From: CAWKDC01 sp044445605
GTDB lineage: Bacteria > Pseudomonadota > Gammaproteobacteria > JABCZS01
Direction of reading: 5' to 3'
Assembly: GCA_044445605.1 (NCBI GenBank)
Contig: JBIOEA010000054.1
Location: forward strand, 1-8,945
DNA: 8,945 bases
This document shows positions 1-6,438 of this stretch, one piece after another (position 1 is the first letter of the stretch; every line of letters begins with the position of its first letter). The notes beneath the pieces are model-generated. The model had not been told where the DNA came from. It did not search any database and was given only the letters and a program-made list of their open reading frames with translations. The position numbers were made by a program, and so were the translations under genes.

Positions 1-1
1 A

Positions 2-250
2 CGCGCTACAAACGTAGCTGATGAAGATCTGCAGTTTTACATGGAAGGTGTTGGCATGCCTGCGCCAGCAGATGAAAAGCAAGTAGATGAAACAAGTTTA
101 CAGGATGTTGAGGACAAAATAGAAGAACTCGATTATGCATCTGATGTTTCACCGAAAACAAGCACGAAATACCCGCTAACCTTTTCAAAAGTATCTGATT
201 ATGCAAGGAAGACAAATCCTTCAACATTAACTGCAGCTCTTAAAGCTTAG
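2..250 (+). CDS. C-terminal fragment of an unidentified protein (5' end outside the window)
   Basis: The frame is open from base 2 to a TAG stop at 248-250, giving about 82 codons, and it is open to the left edge, so the true start is probably outside. An ATG at 41 exists but has no convincing ribosome-binding site before it. The visible part is hydrophilic. A strongly acidic stretch (DETSLQDVEDKIEELDYASD) sits about 30-55 residues from the end, followed by a more basic, Ser/Thr-rich tail ending STLTAALKA. No membrane segment, signal or known motif is visible and I do not recognise the family. The gene converges on pmbA with only 19 bases between the two stops. The opposite-strand frame over 6-227 looks like a shadow. 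Function unknown. Confidence 0.6.
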   Translation, partial: RATNVADEDLQFYMEGVGMPAPADEKQVDETSLQDVEDKIEELDYASDVSPKTSTKYPLTFSKVSDYARKTNPSTLTAALKA

Positions 251-269
251 AGCCCTATGTGCTCAATTT

Positions 270-1589
270 TTACGCCCCCGCAATCATCATCTCACCCATG
301 AGCAAAGAGCCGATCTGGACTTGCCCACGTGTATCGACGTCATTACCAACGGCAACGATATTCGCAAACATATCTTTCAAATTGCCAGCAATGGTCACGC
401 TTTCAACGGGGAACTGAATTTCTCCATTCTCAACCCAGAACCCAGCCGCGCCGCGGGAATAATCACCGGTCACAATATTCACGCCTTGGCCCATTAATTC
501 CGTCACATACAATCCTCGGCCCATTTGTTTCAACAGTGCTGGCAAATTCTTTTCACCGGGGGTGACGATAACGTTATGCGCACCACCTGCATTCCCTGTT
601 GTTGCCATGTGCAAACGACGCGCAGTATAAGTATTCAATAAATACCCTTCCAATACACCCTTTTTAATCAAATGACGATGAACCGTTTGCACGCCTTCGT
701 TATCCGCGTTGCACGATGCAACTCCTTTCAATAAAAAAGGATTATCTTCGATATTCATGAAGGCAGGGAACAACGTTTGCCCCAACGCGCCGCACAAAAA
801 CGATGATTCACGATACAGCGAACCACCGCTGATAGCCGACAATAAATGATGAATAATCCCCGCAGCAATCGGCGGATCAAACAACACCGGCGCACGCGTT
901 GTCGCAATCGGGCGGGAATCCAGCCGAGCCACGGTCCGCTGCGCTGCTTGGGCAGCAATTTCAACGGACGGCATCAAATCATGGTAATCGCGACGAGAAT
1001 CATACGCATAATCGCGCTGCATTTTGCCATCTGTTTCAGCAATCAGCACGCACGATAAACTGTGCCGCGTTCTCGCTTCAGCTTCATAAAACCCCAAACT
1101 GTTGCCGAACGTTTGAATCGCGCGTTGTGTGGACACATGCACGCCTTCGGATTGTTTAATTTTTTCATGTTGGCTCAGCGCCGTTTTTTCCAACGCGATG
1201 CCCAATTCGATCGCGGCAGCCGGGGTGATATCCCAAGGATGATCAAGCGACAGGGGTTTAAAATGTTTAGCCAATTCGCCAGGCGCTGGCAAACCTTCAT
1301 AAGGATCTTCTTCGAGCGCATCCGCCATGTCTAACGCACGTGCTACTGCTGTGTCGATCGCATCATGGGAAGGATCAGATATCCCAACCGTCGCTTTCTT
1401 TTTATCACGGTACACGCTGATCGCAATCGCTTTTTCACCCGTGAATTCCACGGTTTCAACATCCTGGTTTCGCACCATGACATCAAGCCCTTCAATGCGC
1501 GTGAGCATCACTTCGCAATCGGTGGCGCCGCCCGCTTTGGCTTTTGCCAAGGCGTAGGAAACTGTTTCTTTAAATGCTTGAGTTGGCAT
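270..1589 (-). CDS. pmbA: PmbA/TldE, partner subunit of the TldD metalloprotease
   Basis: The protein has 439 residues, close to the roughly 450 usual for PmbA (TldE). In the known family it forms a heterodimer with TldD. The pair is a cytosolic zinc metalloprotease known for cutting the leader peptide of microcin B17 and degrading the antitoxin CcdA; PmbA itself lacks the HExxxH zinc site. Family hallmarks seen here are AISGGSLYRESSFL (252-265), the Gly/Asn-rich TTGNAGGAHNVIV (330-342), and the C-terminal ELMGQGVNIVTGDYSRGAAG (364-383) followed by GFWVENGEIQFPVESVTIAGN. The ATG at 1589 is preceded by AGAGG (complement of 1595-1599), which overlaps the tldD stop. Only 8 bases separate the genes, so co-translation with tldD is likely. 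The TAA stop lies 19 bases from the stop of the convergent gene to the left. Confidence 0.95.
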   Translation of the reverse strand: MPTQAFKETVSYALAKAKAGGATDCEVMLTRIEGLDVMVRNQDVETVEFTGEKAIAISVYRDKKKATVGISDPSHDAIDTAVARALDMADALEEDPYEGLPAPGELAKHFKPLSLDHPWDITPAAAIELGIALEKTALSQHEKIKQSEGVHVSTQRAIQTFGNSLGFYEAEARTRHSLSCVLIAETDGKMQRDYAYDSRRDYHDLMPSVEIAAQAAQRTVARLDSRPIATTRAPVLFDPPIAAGIIHHLLSAISGGSLYRESSFLCGALGQTLFPAFMNIEDNPFLLKGVASCNADNEGVQTVHRHLIKKGVLEGYLLNTYTARRLHMATTGNAGGAHNVIVTPGEKNLPALLKQMGRGLYVTELMGQGVNIVTGDYSRGAAGFWVENGEIQFPVESVTIAGNLKDMFANIVAVGNDVDTRGQVQIGSLLMGEMMIAGA

Positions 1590-1597
1590 AAAAACCT

Positions 1598-3043
1598 CTA
1601 TTCGTGATGTGTTCCGCCGACGGTCATTTCATCCACCCGCAGGGTAGGTTGCCCCACACCGACCGGGACGGATTGCCCTTGTTTACCGCAAACGCCGACA
1701 CCTTGGTCGAGTTCCAGATCATGTCCAACCATGGAGACTTTTTGCATCGCTTCAGGGCCCATGCCGATCAACGTGGCGCCTTTGACAGGGCGAGTAATTT
1801 TACCGTTTTCAATTAAATACGCTTCGCTGGTTGTGAAAACGAATTTACCGGAGGTGATATCCACTTGGCCCCCCGAAAAATTCACGGCATAAATGCCTTT
1901 TTCGACGCTGGCAAGAATGTCACCCGGTTCACTTTTCCCTGCCAACATATAAGTATTCGTCATGCGGGGCATCGGCAAGTGTGCGTATGATTCACGACGG
2001 CCATTGCCGGTAGGGGTCATGCCCATTAACTTCGCATTCATTTTATCTTGCATGTAATTTTTTAGGATACCGTTTTCGATAAGTGTCGTGCATTGTGACG
2101 GAACACCTTCGTCATCGATCGTGAGCGAACCACGACGATTCGGGATGGTGCCATCGTCAACAATCGTTACGAGCGGATTGGCAACGAGCTCACCCATGCG
2201 GCCGGCATAGAAACTGCTGCCCTTGCGATTGAAATCGCCTTCAAGGCCATGTCCGACGGCTTCATGCAATAACACGCCAGGCCAGCCTGGACCAAGTACA
2301 ACCGGCATCACACCAGCAGGCGCTGGTACCGCGTCTAAATTTAAGAGTGCAAGGCGAACTGCTTCAGAAGCAAATTTTTCCGCTGTTTTAATATCAATGA
2401 GGCCGCGATAATCAGTACGACCGCCACCACCGGAGAAACCTTGTTCCCGACGGCCATTTGATTGCGCAATGACGCGCACATCTAAACGGACGAGCGGGCG
2501 AATATCAGCAGCCAGCGTACCATCTTGTGACATGACCAAAATGACTTCGTGCGATGCGGTGAGGCTCGTCACGACTTGTGTGATACGGGGATCGAGCTTA
2601 CGTGCAAAGCGATCGATGTGTTGAAGTACCGCCATTTTTTCGGCAGTCGTCACGCTGTTGAGTGGATCAATCGATGAGTACAAGGGTTTGGGGGAAATAC
2701 GACGAAGGTCGGCAGGGATCCCATTCCCACCCGAGCGTGCAATGCTTTTAGCCGCGGTGGTGGCTTTTTCAAGTGCAGGCAGGTACAGTTCATCGCTGTA
2801 AGCAAAGCCGGTTTTTTCGCCACTGATGGCGCGAATGCCAACGCCTTTATCCAAACTGAAACTGTTGCCTTTGACTTTGCCGTCTTCCAATGCAAAATGT
2901 TCGTGTTGAATGGCTTGGAAGTACAAATCGGCTTGATCAATCGCATTACCGTGGAGACGAGATAACAGCCCCGTCAATTCATGTTCGGTTAAGGCTGTAG
3001 GAGCCAGTAAAATTTCTTTCGCTTGAGTGATTAGATCTGTCAT
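1598..3043 (-). CDS. tldD: TldD, zinc metalloprotease subunit
   Basis: The protein has 481 residues, the standard TldD length. It is the catalytic subunit of the TldD/TldE (PmbA) protease, which acts on small unfolded or peptide substrates in the cytosol. The zinc-binding HEAVGH motif is at 260-265 in the context LLHEAVGHGLEGDFNRKGSS, with His260 and His265 as expected ligands and Glu261 as the catalytic base. The C-terminal GVCGKQGQSVPVGVGQPTLR carries the conserved Cys used as a further metal ligand in the family. The Gly-rich run GFSGGGGRTDYRGL (202-215) is also typical. The start at 3043 has a modest GGTGAG about 10 bases upstream. The gene lies 29 bases after fau and 8 before pmbA, so the protease subunits are adjacent here, unlike E. 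coli where they are unlinked. No key residue is missing. Confidence 0.96.
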   Translation of the reverse strand: MTDLITQAKEILLAPTALTEHELTGLLSRLHGNAIDQADLYFQAIQHEHFALEDGKVKGNSFSLDKGVGIRAISGEKTGFAYSDELYLPALEKATTAAKSIARSGGNGIPADLRRISPKPLYSSIDPLNSVTTAEKMAVLQHIDRFARKLDPRITQVVTSLTASHEVILVMSQDGTLAADIRPLVRLDVRVIAQSNGRREQGFSGGGGRTDYRGLIDIKTAEKFASEAVRLALLNLDAVPAPAGVMPVVLGPGWPGVLLHEAVGHGLEGDFNRKGSSFYAGRMGELVANPLVTIVDDGTIPNRRGSLTIDDEGVPSQCTTLIENGILKNYMQDKMNAKLMGMTPTGNGRRESYAHLPMPRMTNTYMLAGKSEPGDILASVEKGIYAVNFSGGQVDITSGKFVFTTSEAYLIENGKITRPVKGATLIGMGPEAMQKVSMVGHDLELDQGVGVCGKQGQSVPVGVGQPTLRVDEMTVGGTHHE

Positions 3044-3072
3044 GGAAATATGCTCACCGCTTTAGGGACGCT

Positions 3073-3645
3073 TTAGGAAAAAGAAGAGTGTATCATAGTT
3101 TCCGTGACGACATAATCCAAGCGCACATCATGAGGGTGTTGAACCAATGTTGGCTGGCATTGAAAATCATAGGCCAAGCCGATGAGGCGAGGGCGTTCAG
3201 GGCGAGGGGTTTTGTTCACGAATTCAAACGTTGTATCGTAATAGCCTGCGCCGGTACCAAGCCGTTCACACCGCTGTGTAAAAGCCACGAGTGGAACGAT
3301 GACGGTATCGAGTTTTTGGGGTTCGCGCGTGTGGGCGTGGGAAATAGGCTCTAAAATGCCATAGCGATTGGGTTGCAGGGCCGTATCGGGTTCGTAATGT
3401 ACAAACGTGAGATGATGCGAATCGGGTGACAGCACAGGTAAATAGCATTGAATGCCATGTTCGAATAACCAGGGAAAGAGTTTCTCGGCCATGACTTCCT
3501 GTTGATAGGATAAATACACCGCAACGTGCTTGCCTTGAATCAAGCGTGCGTCGAGCAGACGCGCGGCGATGGCATCGCTACGGGTAGCAACTTCCGCCGG
3601 GGAAAGGGCCAGTCGTTGGTGTTTGAGTGATAAGCGCATGGGCAT
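3073..3645 (-). CDS. fau: 5-formyltetrahydrofolate cyclo-ligase (YgfA)
   Basis: The protein has 190 residues, normal for this ATP-dependent enzyme, which converts 5-formyl-THF (folinic acid) into 5,10-methenyl-THF and so returns a storage folate to one-carbon metabolism. Motifs in order are YLSYQQEV (44-51), NRYGILEP (93-100), VPLVAFT (117-123), the phosphate-binding RLGTGAGYYD (128-137), GLAYDFQ (156-162) and HDVRLDYVVTE (172-182). The Gly-rich loop is slightly unusual: many homologues read GxGGGYYDR, but here it is GTGAGYYDT. Two ATGs, at 3645 and 3639, are equally plausible because neither has a strong ribosome-binding site. The gene lies 30 bases downstream of the 6S RNA on the same strand. 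This is the classic ssrS-ygfA arrangement, in which fau is expressed by read-through from the 6S promoter. Confidence 0.94.
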   Translation of the reverse strand: MPMRLSLKHQRLALSPAEVATRSDAIAARLLDARLIQGKHVAVYLSYQQEVMAEKLFPWLFEHGIQCYLPVLSPDSHHLTFVHYEPDTALQPNRYGILEPISHAHTREPQKLDTVIVPLVAFTQRCERLGTGAGYYDTTFEFVNKTPRPERPRLIGLAYDFQCQPTLVQHPHDVRLDYVVTETMIHSSFS

Positions 3646-3675
3646 TCGCTTTTATTGAATAAGGGTATTAAATAA

Positions 3676-3857
3676 GGTGCACACGGAATCCAGGTAAGCC
3701 TTACGCCTTGAACCATAAGGTTCAAGTCGGGAAAAGATATGTCGCATCAGGCTTCCGAGACGTACTCGGCTTGCACAACAGCAACAGTGATCGTATTCCC
3801 TGGGCACAGGAGAATCGGCTCAAGACACCCAGCTTACGCAGTCAATGTGCACCGCAT
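3676..3857 (-). ncRNA. ssrS: 6S RNA, RNA polymerase regulator
   Basis: This stretch between zapA and fau folds as 6S RNA when read on the minus strand. The closing stem is GGTGCACA (complement of 3846-3853) with TGTGCACC (complement of 3676-3683). A second stem is GTAAGC with GCTTAC. Conserved primary sequence is recognisable against E. coli 6S: CTTGAGCCGAT on the 5' side, GCCGAG...CTCGG followed by AAGCC, the block GCGACATAT, and the 8-bp hairpin CTTGAACC/GGTTCAAG (arms at 3707-3714 and 3719-3726). The core spans about 178-182 bases, normal for gammaproteobacteria. 6S RNA mimics an open promoter and sequesters sigma70 holoenzyme in stationary phase. By spacing, the 5' end falls at the zapA stop codon, so its promoter must lie within zapA; TAGAAC (complement of 3866-3871) is a possible -10 but no good -35 is visible. 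The exact ends are estimates. Confidence 0.93.
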
Positions 3858-4157
3858 TTAAATCGGTTCTAGTGCACCCTCTAACGTTGCGGTTAGGGAT
3901 CGCACTTTGGCTTCCATAGAATCCCTATAGTCTAACGATTGACCCCTCTGTGTCAATAGCTCGTGAGCTAAATCGAGCGCAACCATGATGGCGATGCGTT
4001 CGGGAGCGGCTGTCGTATGCATTTTTTGCAACGCTTTAACCTTCTGTTCAAGGTATTGGGCCGCTTCTTTGAGTTGAGGGGCTTCGTTGGAAGGGCAGGC
4101 CATTTTATATGGCTTGCCCAGAAGTTGAATTTGAATCGTTTCTTTATTGAGGCTCAT
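3858..4157 (-). CDS. zapA: ZapA, cell division FtsZ-ring protein
   Basis: The gene encodes 99 residues from the ATG at 4157 (MSLNKETIQIQLLG...). ZapA binds FtsZ filaments, promotes their bundling and stabilises the Z-ring in the cytosol. Family features are the N-terminal beta strands IQIQLLGKPYKMACP, a helical middle (QLKEAAQYLEQKVKALQK), then the hallmark ERIAIMVALDLAHELL and a C-terminal coiled-coil segment. An in-frame ATG seven codons upstream (4178) is also possible, but homology begins at MSLNKETIQIQ and neither start has a strong ribosome-binding site. The gene overlaps the end of the upstream coiled-coil gene by 14 bases, which suggests translational coupling. Its stop codon touches the predicted 5' end of the 6S RNA, so the ssrS promoter is embedded in its 3' part. 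Confidence 0.93.
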   Translation of the reverse strand: MSLNKETIQIQLLGKPYKMACPSNEAPQLKEAAQYLEQKVKALQKMHTTAAPERIAIMVALDLAHELLTQRGQSLDYRDSMEAKVRSLTATLEGALEPI

Positions 4158-4365
4158 GTGTTGTTGCGTCCATTGCATTTAAATGTTCAAGTACACGTTC
4201 AATTCTAGCACGGGCTTGGGCATGTTTCTCTTGCCATTCCGTACGTTCTTTTTCAAGTTCGTCAACCATCTCGCGTAAAAAGGCATTCTCTTCCTTCATT
4301 TTCTGGCTGTTGCGAACGAGTGATTCAATGCGGGTTTCGAGTTGTTGAAAAAGTGTATCAGACAT
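4144..4365 (-). CDS. Small ZapB-like coiled-coil protein (TIGR02449-type)
   Basis: The protein has 73 residues and is almost wholly a charged coiled coil: LFQQLETRIESLVRNSQKMK, then EENAFLREMVDELEKERTEW, ending with RARIERVLEHLNAMD. It matches the TIGR02449 family of small coiled-coil proteins encoded beside zapA in many gammaproteobacteria, and resembles ZapB, which bridges ZapA and the chromosome-associated MatP at the division site. The equivalence to ZapB is inferred from position and shape. The start at 4365 is fixed by AAGGA (complement of 4371-4375) five bases upstream. The frame stays open another 37 codons to 4476, but that extension has no such site and would swallow the promoter region. 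The 14-base overlap with zapA supports a shared transcript. Confidence 0.85.
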   Translation of the reverse strand: MSDTLFQQLETRIESLVRNSQKMKEENAFLREMVDELEKERTEWQEKHAQARARIERVLEHLNAMDATTHEPQ

Positions 4366-4396
4366 GGTAATTCCTTTTGAGGTACGGCAAATAGGT

Positions 4397-4425
4397 AGTG
4401 TATCAAAGCTAGATAAAATATCCAA
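4397..4425 (-). promoter_or_regulatory. Candidate sigma70 promoter for the zapB-like/zapA genes
   Basis: Read on the minus strand, TTGGAT (complement of 4420-4425) and TACACT (complement of 4397-4402) are separated by exactly 17 bases. The -35 keeps TTG and the -10 keeps four of six consensus bases. The start of transcription would fall near 4390, giving a short leader before the ATG at 4365. Predicted from sequence only. Confidence 0.5.
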
Positions 4426-4454
4426 TTGGTACAAGCGGTTATTTGAGGTAGAAT
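4426..4454 (+). promoter_or_regulatory. Candidate sigma70 promoter for ygfB-pepP-ubi
   Basis: TTGGTA (4426-4431) and TAGAAT (4449-4454) are 17 bases apart, a good sigma70 match. Transcription would start near 4461, about 27 bases before the ygfB ATG. The -35 directly abuts that of the divergent promoter, and both share the palindrome CCAATTGG (4422-4429). This is the only strong promoter I see ahead of the three-gene block. Confidence 0.6.
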
Positions 4455-4487
4455 AAAGCCCAGGATCATCACTCAAAGGTTAGTTAA

Positions 4488-5069
4488 ATGTCAGAAATCA
4501 AGCAACTCCCCACATTTGAAGATGCAGCGTTATTATTTTTACGCACACGATGCCATATTAATCCGAGTTACACGCATGGGTATTGGGCTGGATTGATATG
4601 CGGAGGCCAAAGTGTTTCCCCGAAAGATTGGGTTGAGGCGATATACGAAAAAGAAGGGGCATGGGATGATCTGGATCCCTTATTGGCGCGGTTTTTTCTT
4701 GTCGTGGCAGAGGTGACGGTTGAGCAATTATCCGATCCGCATTACGCATTCCAGTTATTATTACCAGACGATGAAGATCCGATCGATGATCGGTTGACAT
4801 CGTTATGTGATTGGGTGAGCGCCTTCTTGAAGGGATTTGAAGCGCAGGGCAAGATCCAGCCACGCCCCATGTTATCAGAAGAATCGAAAGAGGCTTTGAA
4901 GGATCTGCAAGAAATCACAGAGTTATCAGTGACATTTAATGATGCAGAAAGCGAAGAGCAAGACTATGCTGAAGTAGTGGAATACGTACGGTTGGCCGTG
5001 TTGTTATTGCATCAAGAAATGTTGAATGCACGCAGCCAAGGTGCTGAGCATCCGCCGTATATTCATTAA
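4488..5069 (+). CDS. ygfB: YgfB, UPF0149 family protein
   Basis: The protein has 193 residues and belongs to the UPF0149/YecA-like family, an all-helical acidic cytosolic protein of unclear biochemical role. In Pseudomonas aeruginosa YgfB has been tied to regulation of a peptidoglycan amidase gene and beta-lactam susceptibility; transferring that role here would be inference. Family features are the early HGYWAGLICGG (30-40), CDWVSAFLKGF (107-117), the LQEITELSV stretch (140-148), an acidic loop (DAESEEQDYAE), and the closing helix EVVEYVRLAVLLLHQE (162-177). The ATG at 4488 has AAAGG ending about nine bases upstream. Its divergence from zapA, with pepP and ubiH downstream, is the standard gammaproteobacterial order, which strongly supports the call. 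Confidence 0.93.
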   Translation: MSEIKQLPTFEDAALLFLRTRCHINPSYTHGYWAGLICGGQSVSPKDWVEAIYEKEGAWDDLDPLLARFFLVVAEVTVEQLSDPHYAFQLLLPDDEDPIDDRLTSLCDWVSAFLKGFEAQGKIQPRPMLSEESKEALKDLQEITELSVTFNDAESEEQDYAEVVEYVRLAVLLLHQEMLNARSQGAEHPPYIH

Positions 5070-5080
5070 AATTCCAAACG

Positions 5081-5127
5081 CCTCCCTTTGTAAAGGGAGG
5101 TGGCCCGAAGGGTCGGAGGGATTTTTT
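5081..5127. repeat. Palindromic intergenic repeat in the ygfB-pepP spacer
   Basis: The segment opens with a near-perfect inverted repeat, CCTCCCTTT and AAAGGGAGG (5081-5089 and 5092-5100). A small second hairpin follows, GGCCC-GAA-GGGTC (5102-5114), then GGAGGGATTTTTT (5115-5127), whose GGAGGG could instead pair with the first CCTCCC. It resembles a hairpin repeat I recall as widespread in bacterial genomes, whose translation gives spurious SLCKGRWPEGSEGF peptides. The T-run after the hairpins means it could also act as a partial terminator or RNA-stability element. It fills most of the 76-base spacer and ends eight bases before the pepP ribosome-binding site. Copy number in the genome is not visible from here. 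Confidence 0.75.
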
Positions 5128-5134
5128 AAACCCC

Positions 5135-5139
5135 AGGAG
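5135..5139 (+). promoter_or_regulatory. Ribosome-binding site fixing the pepP GTG start
   Basis: AGGAG lies six bases before the GTG at 5146. It decides between this start and the much longer frame from 5026, whose first 40 codons run through the end of ygfB and the palindromic repeat. Confidence 0.8.
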
Positions 5140-5145
5140 CATGTT

Positions 5146-6438
5146 GTGCCAAACAAATCAACCTACGAATCGCGCCGAGCGACTCTCCTCGCATTACTGC
5201 CTGACAATGCCATTGCACTGATACCGGCTGCGCCGACGCGGATGCGCACGGAAACGGCAGAGCACGCCTACCGTCAAAGCAATGATTTATTTTATTTCAC
5301 CGGTTTCACTGAAAAGAATGCATTACTGGTATTGATATCGGGCCCCAATCCTCAAACGTTATTATTTTGCGAACCGAAAGATCCGGTGCGGGAATGTTGG
5401 GAAGGCAGCAGCCTGGGTGTCGAGCAAGCGCCATCTGCATTAGGCGTGACAAAAGCCTTTTCCTACAAACAGTGTTCTGAATTATTGCCATCATTACTGG
5501 CCAATAAAACGCTTTTTGCGAATATGATCGCGCTTAAAAAGCTCCCATGGCTTGAAGATTGTGTCAATGCGCATGGTGTTACGACGGCTGAACCTTTACA
5601 TCACATCACAAACGAAATGCGGTTATTCAAATCGCCGGAAGAATTAACGTTGATGCAAAAAGCGGCTGACATCTCGGTATTGGCACATCAAGCAGGGATG
5701 TGTTCGGTGAAGCCTGGGATGTATGAATATCAACTCGCCGCGATTTACGAATATGTCTTTGCGAAAGAAGGCGCACAAGCACCGGCATACACATCGATTG
5801 TGGGTGGCGGCAAAAATGCATGCATATTGCATTACGTATCCAATCGTGATCGTTTTGAAAAAGACACCTTGGTGTTGGTGGATGCTGCTGCGGAGTATGA
5901 AGGCTATGCGGCGGACATCACGCGCACATTTCCTGTGTCCGGTAAATTCACGGGTCCACAGCGTGACTTATACAATCTCGTGTTAGCCGCGCAAGAAAAC
6001 GCGATTACACACATGAAACCTGGCTCGACGTTCAAGCGCATGCAAGATGCGGCATTGGAAACATTAACGCAAGGTTTAATGGATCTCAAGATTTTAAAAG
6101 GCACGCTAGAAGAAAACATCGAGAAAAAAACATACCGTGATTATTACATGCATTCTGCTGGACACTGGCTAGGTTTAGATGTACATGATGTGGGGAATTA
6201 TCAACACAATGAAGCGCCACGTTTATTTGAACCCAATATGGTGATGACGATTGAACCAGGCCTGTACATGTCGCCGAGCGATACATTGGACGAACGTTGG
6301 TGGAACATTGGGATCCGGATTGAGGACGATGTATGTATTACACCACAGGGATGCGATATTTTATCGAAAGGGTTGGTGAAAACAGTGGACGACATTGAAG
6401 CCCTGATGCGGGAGAAGCGGTTTGAATACGGAGTATGA
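5146..6438 (+). CDS. pepP: Xaa-Pro aminopeptidase P (proline aminopeptidase II)
   Basis: The protein has 430 residues from a GTG start (E. coli PepP has about 441). It removes an N-terminal residue preceding proline, is cytosolic and uses two Mn ions. The N-terminal domain has the family block AYRQSNDLFYFTGFTE. The C-terminal pita-bread domain holds all five metal ligands: Asp246 and Asp257 (DAAAEYEGYAADITRTFPVSG region), His340 (HSAGHWLGLDVHDVGNY), Glu370 (MTIEPGLY) and Glu393 (IGIRIEDD); His347 is the expected substrate-site His. The start is chosen from AGGAG at 5135-5139 and because homology begins near SRRATLLALLPDNAIALIPA. The 3' end overlaps the next gene by 17 bases. Its place between ygfB and ubiH is conserved, though no direct biochemical link to ubiquinone is established. 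Confidence 0.95.
   Translation: MPNKSTYESRRATLLALLPDNAIALIPAAPTRMRTETAEHAYRQSNDLFYFTGFTEKNALLVLISGPNPQTLLFCEPKDPVRECWEGSSLGVEQAPSALGVTKAFSYKQCSELLPSLLANKTLFANMIALKKLPWLEDCVNAHGVTTAEPLHHITNEMRLFKSPEELTLMQKAADISVLAHQAGMCSVKPGMYEYQLAAIYEYVFAKEGAQAPAYTSIVGGGKNACILHYVSNRDRFEKDTLVLVDAAAEYEGYAADITRTFPVSGKFTGPQRDLYNLVLAAQENAITHMKPGSTFKRMQDAALETLTQGLMDLKILKGTLEENIEKKTYRDYYMHSAGHWLGLDVHDVGNYQHNEAPRLFEPNMVMTIEPGLYMSPSDTLDERWWNIGIRIEDDVCITPQGCDILSKGLVKTVDDIEALMREKRFEYGV
6411..6414 (+). promoter_or_regulatory. Ribosome-binding site for the ubiH-ubiI fusion, inside pepP
   Basis: GGAG lies seven bases before a TTG codon at 6422. No in-frame ATG or GTG is close, and translation from this TTG gives NTEYDIAILGGGFVG, exactly where flavin monooxygenases should begin. 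This supports the TTG start and translational coupling to pepP. Confidence 0.65.

Noticed and set aside
250..271. Possible terminator hairpin GAGC...GCTC followed by AATTTTT between the convergent genes
   Set aside because: The stem has only four base pairs and the T-run overlaps the pmbA stop, so it is too weak to call.
3058..3077. Tandem CGCTTTAGG repeated with an 11-base period between fau and tldD
   Set aside because: Two 9-base units, partly overlapping the fau stop, are too short to separate from chance.
4366..4476. 37-codon N-terminal extension of the zapB-like gene
   Set aside because: The extension covers the divergent promoters and is not coiled-coil-like, while the ATG at 4365 has AAGGA at ideal spacing.
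5026..5145. Extension of pepP to an upstream ATG at 5026
   Set aside because: It overlaps the end of ygfB, translates the palindromic repeat into a spurious peptide, and lacks the good ribosome-binding site found before the GTG at 5146.
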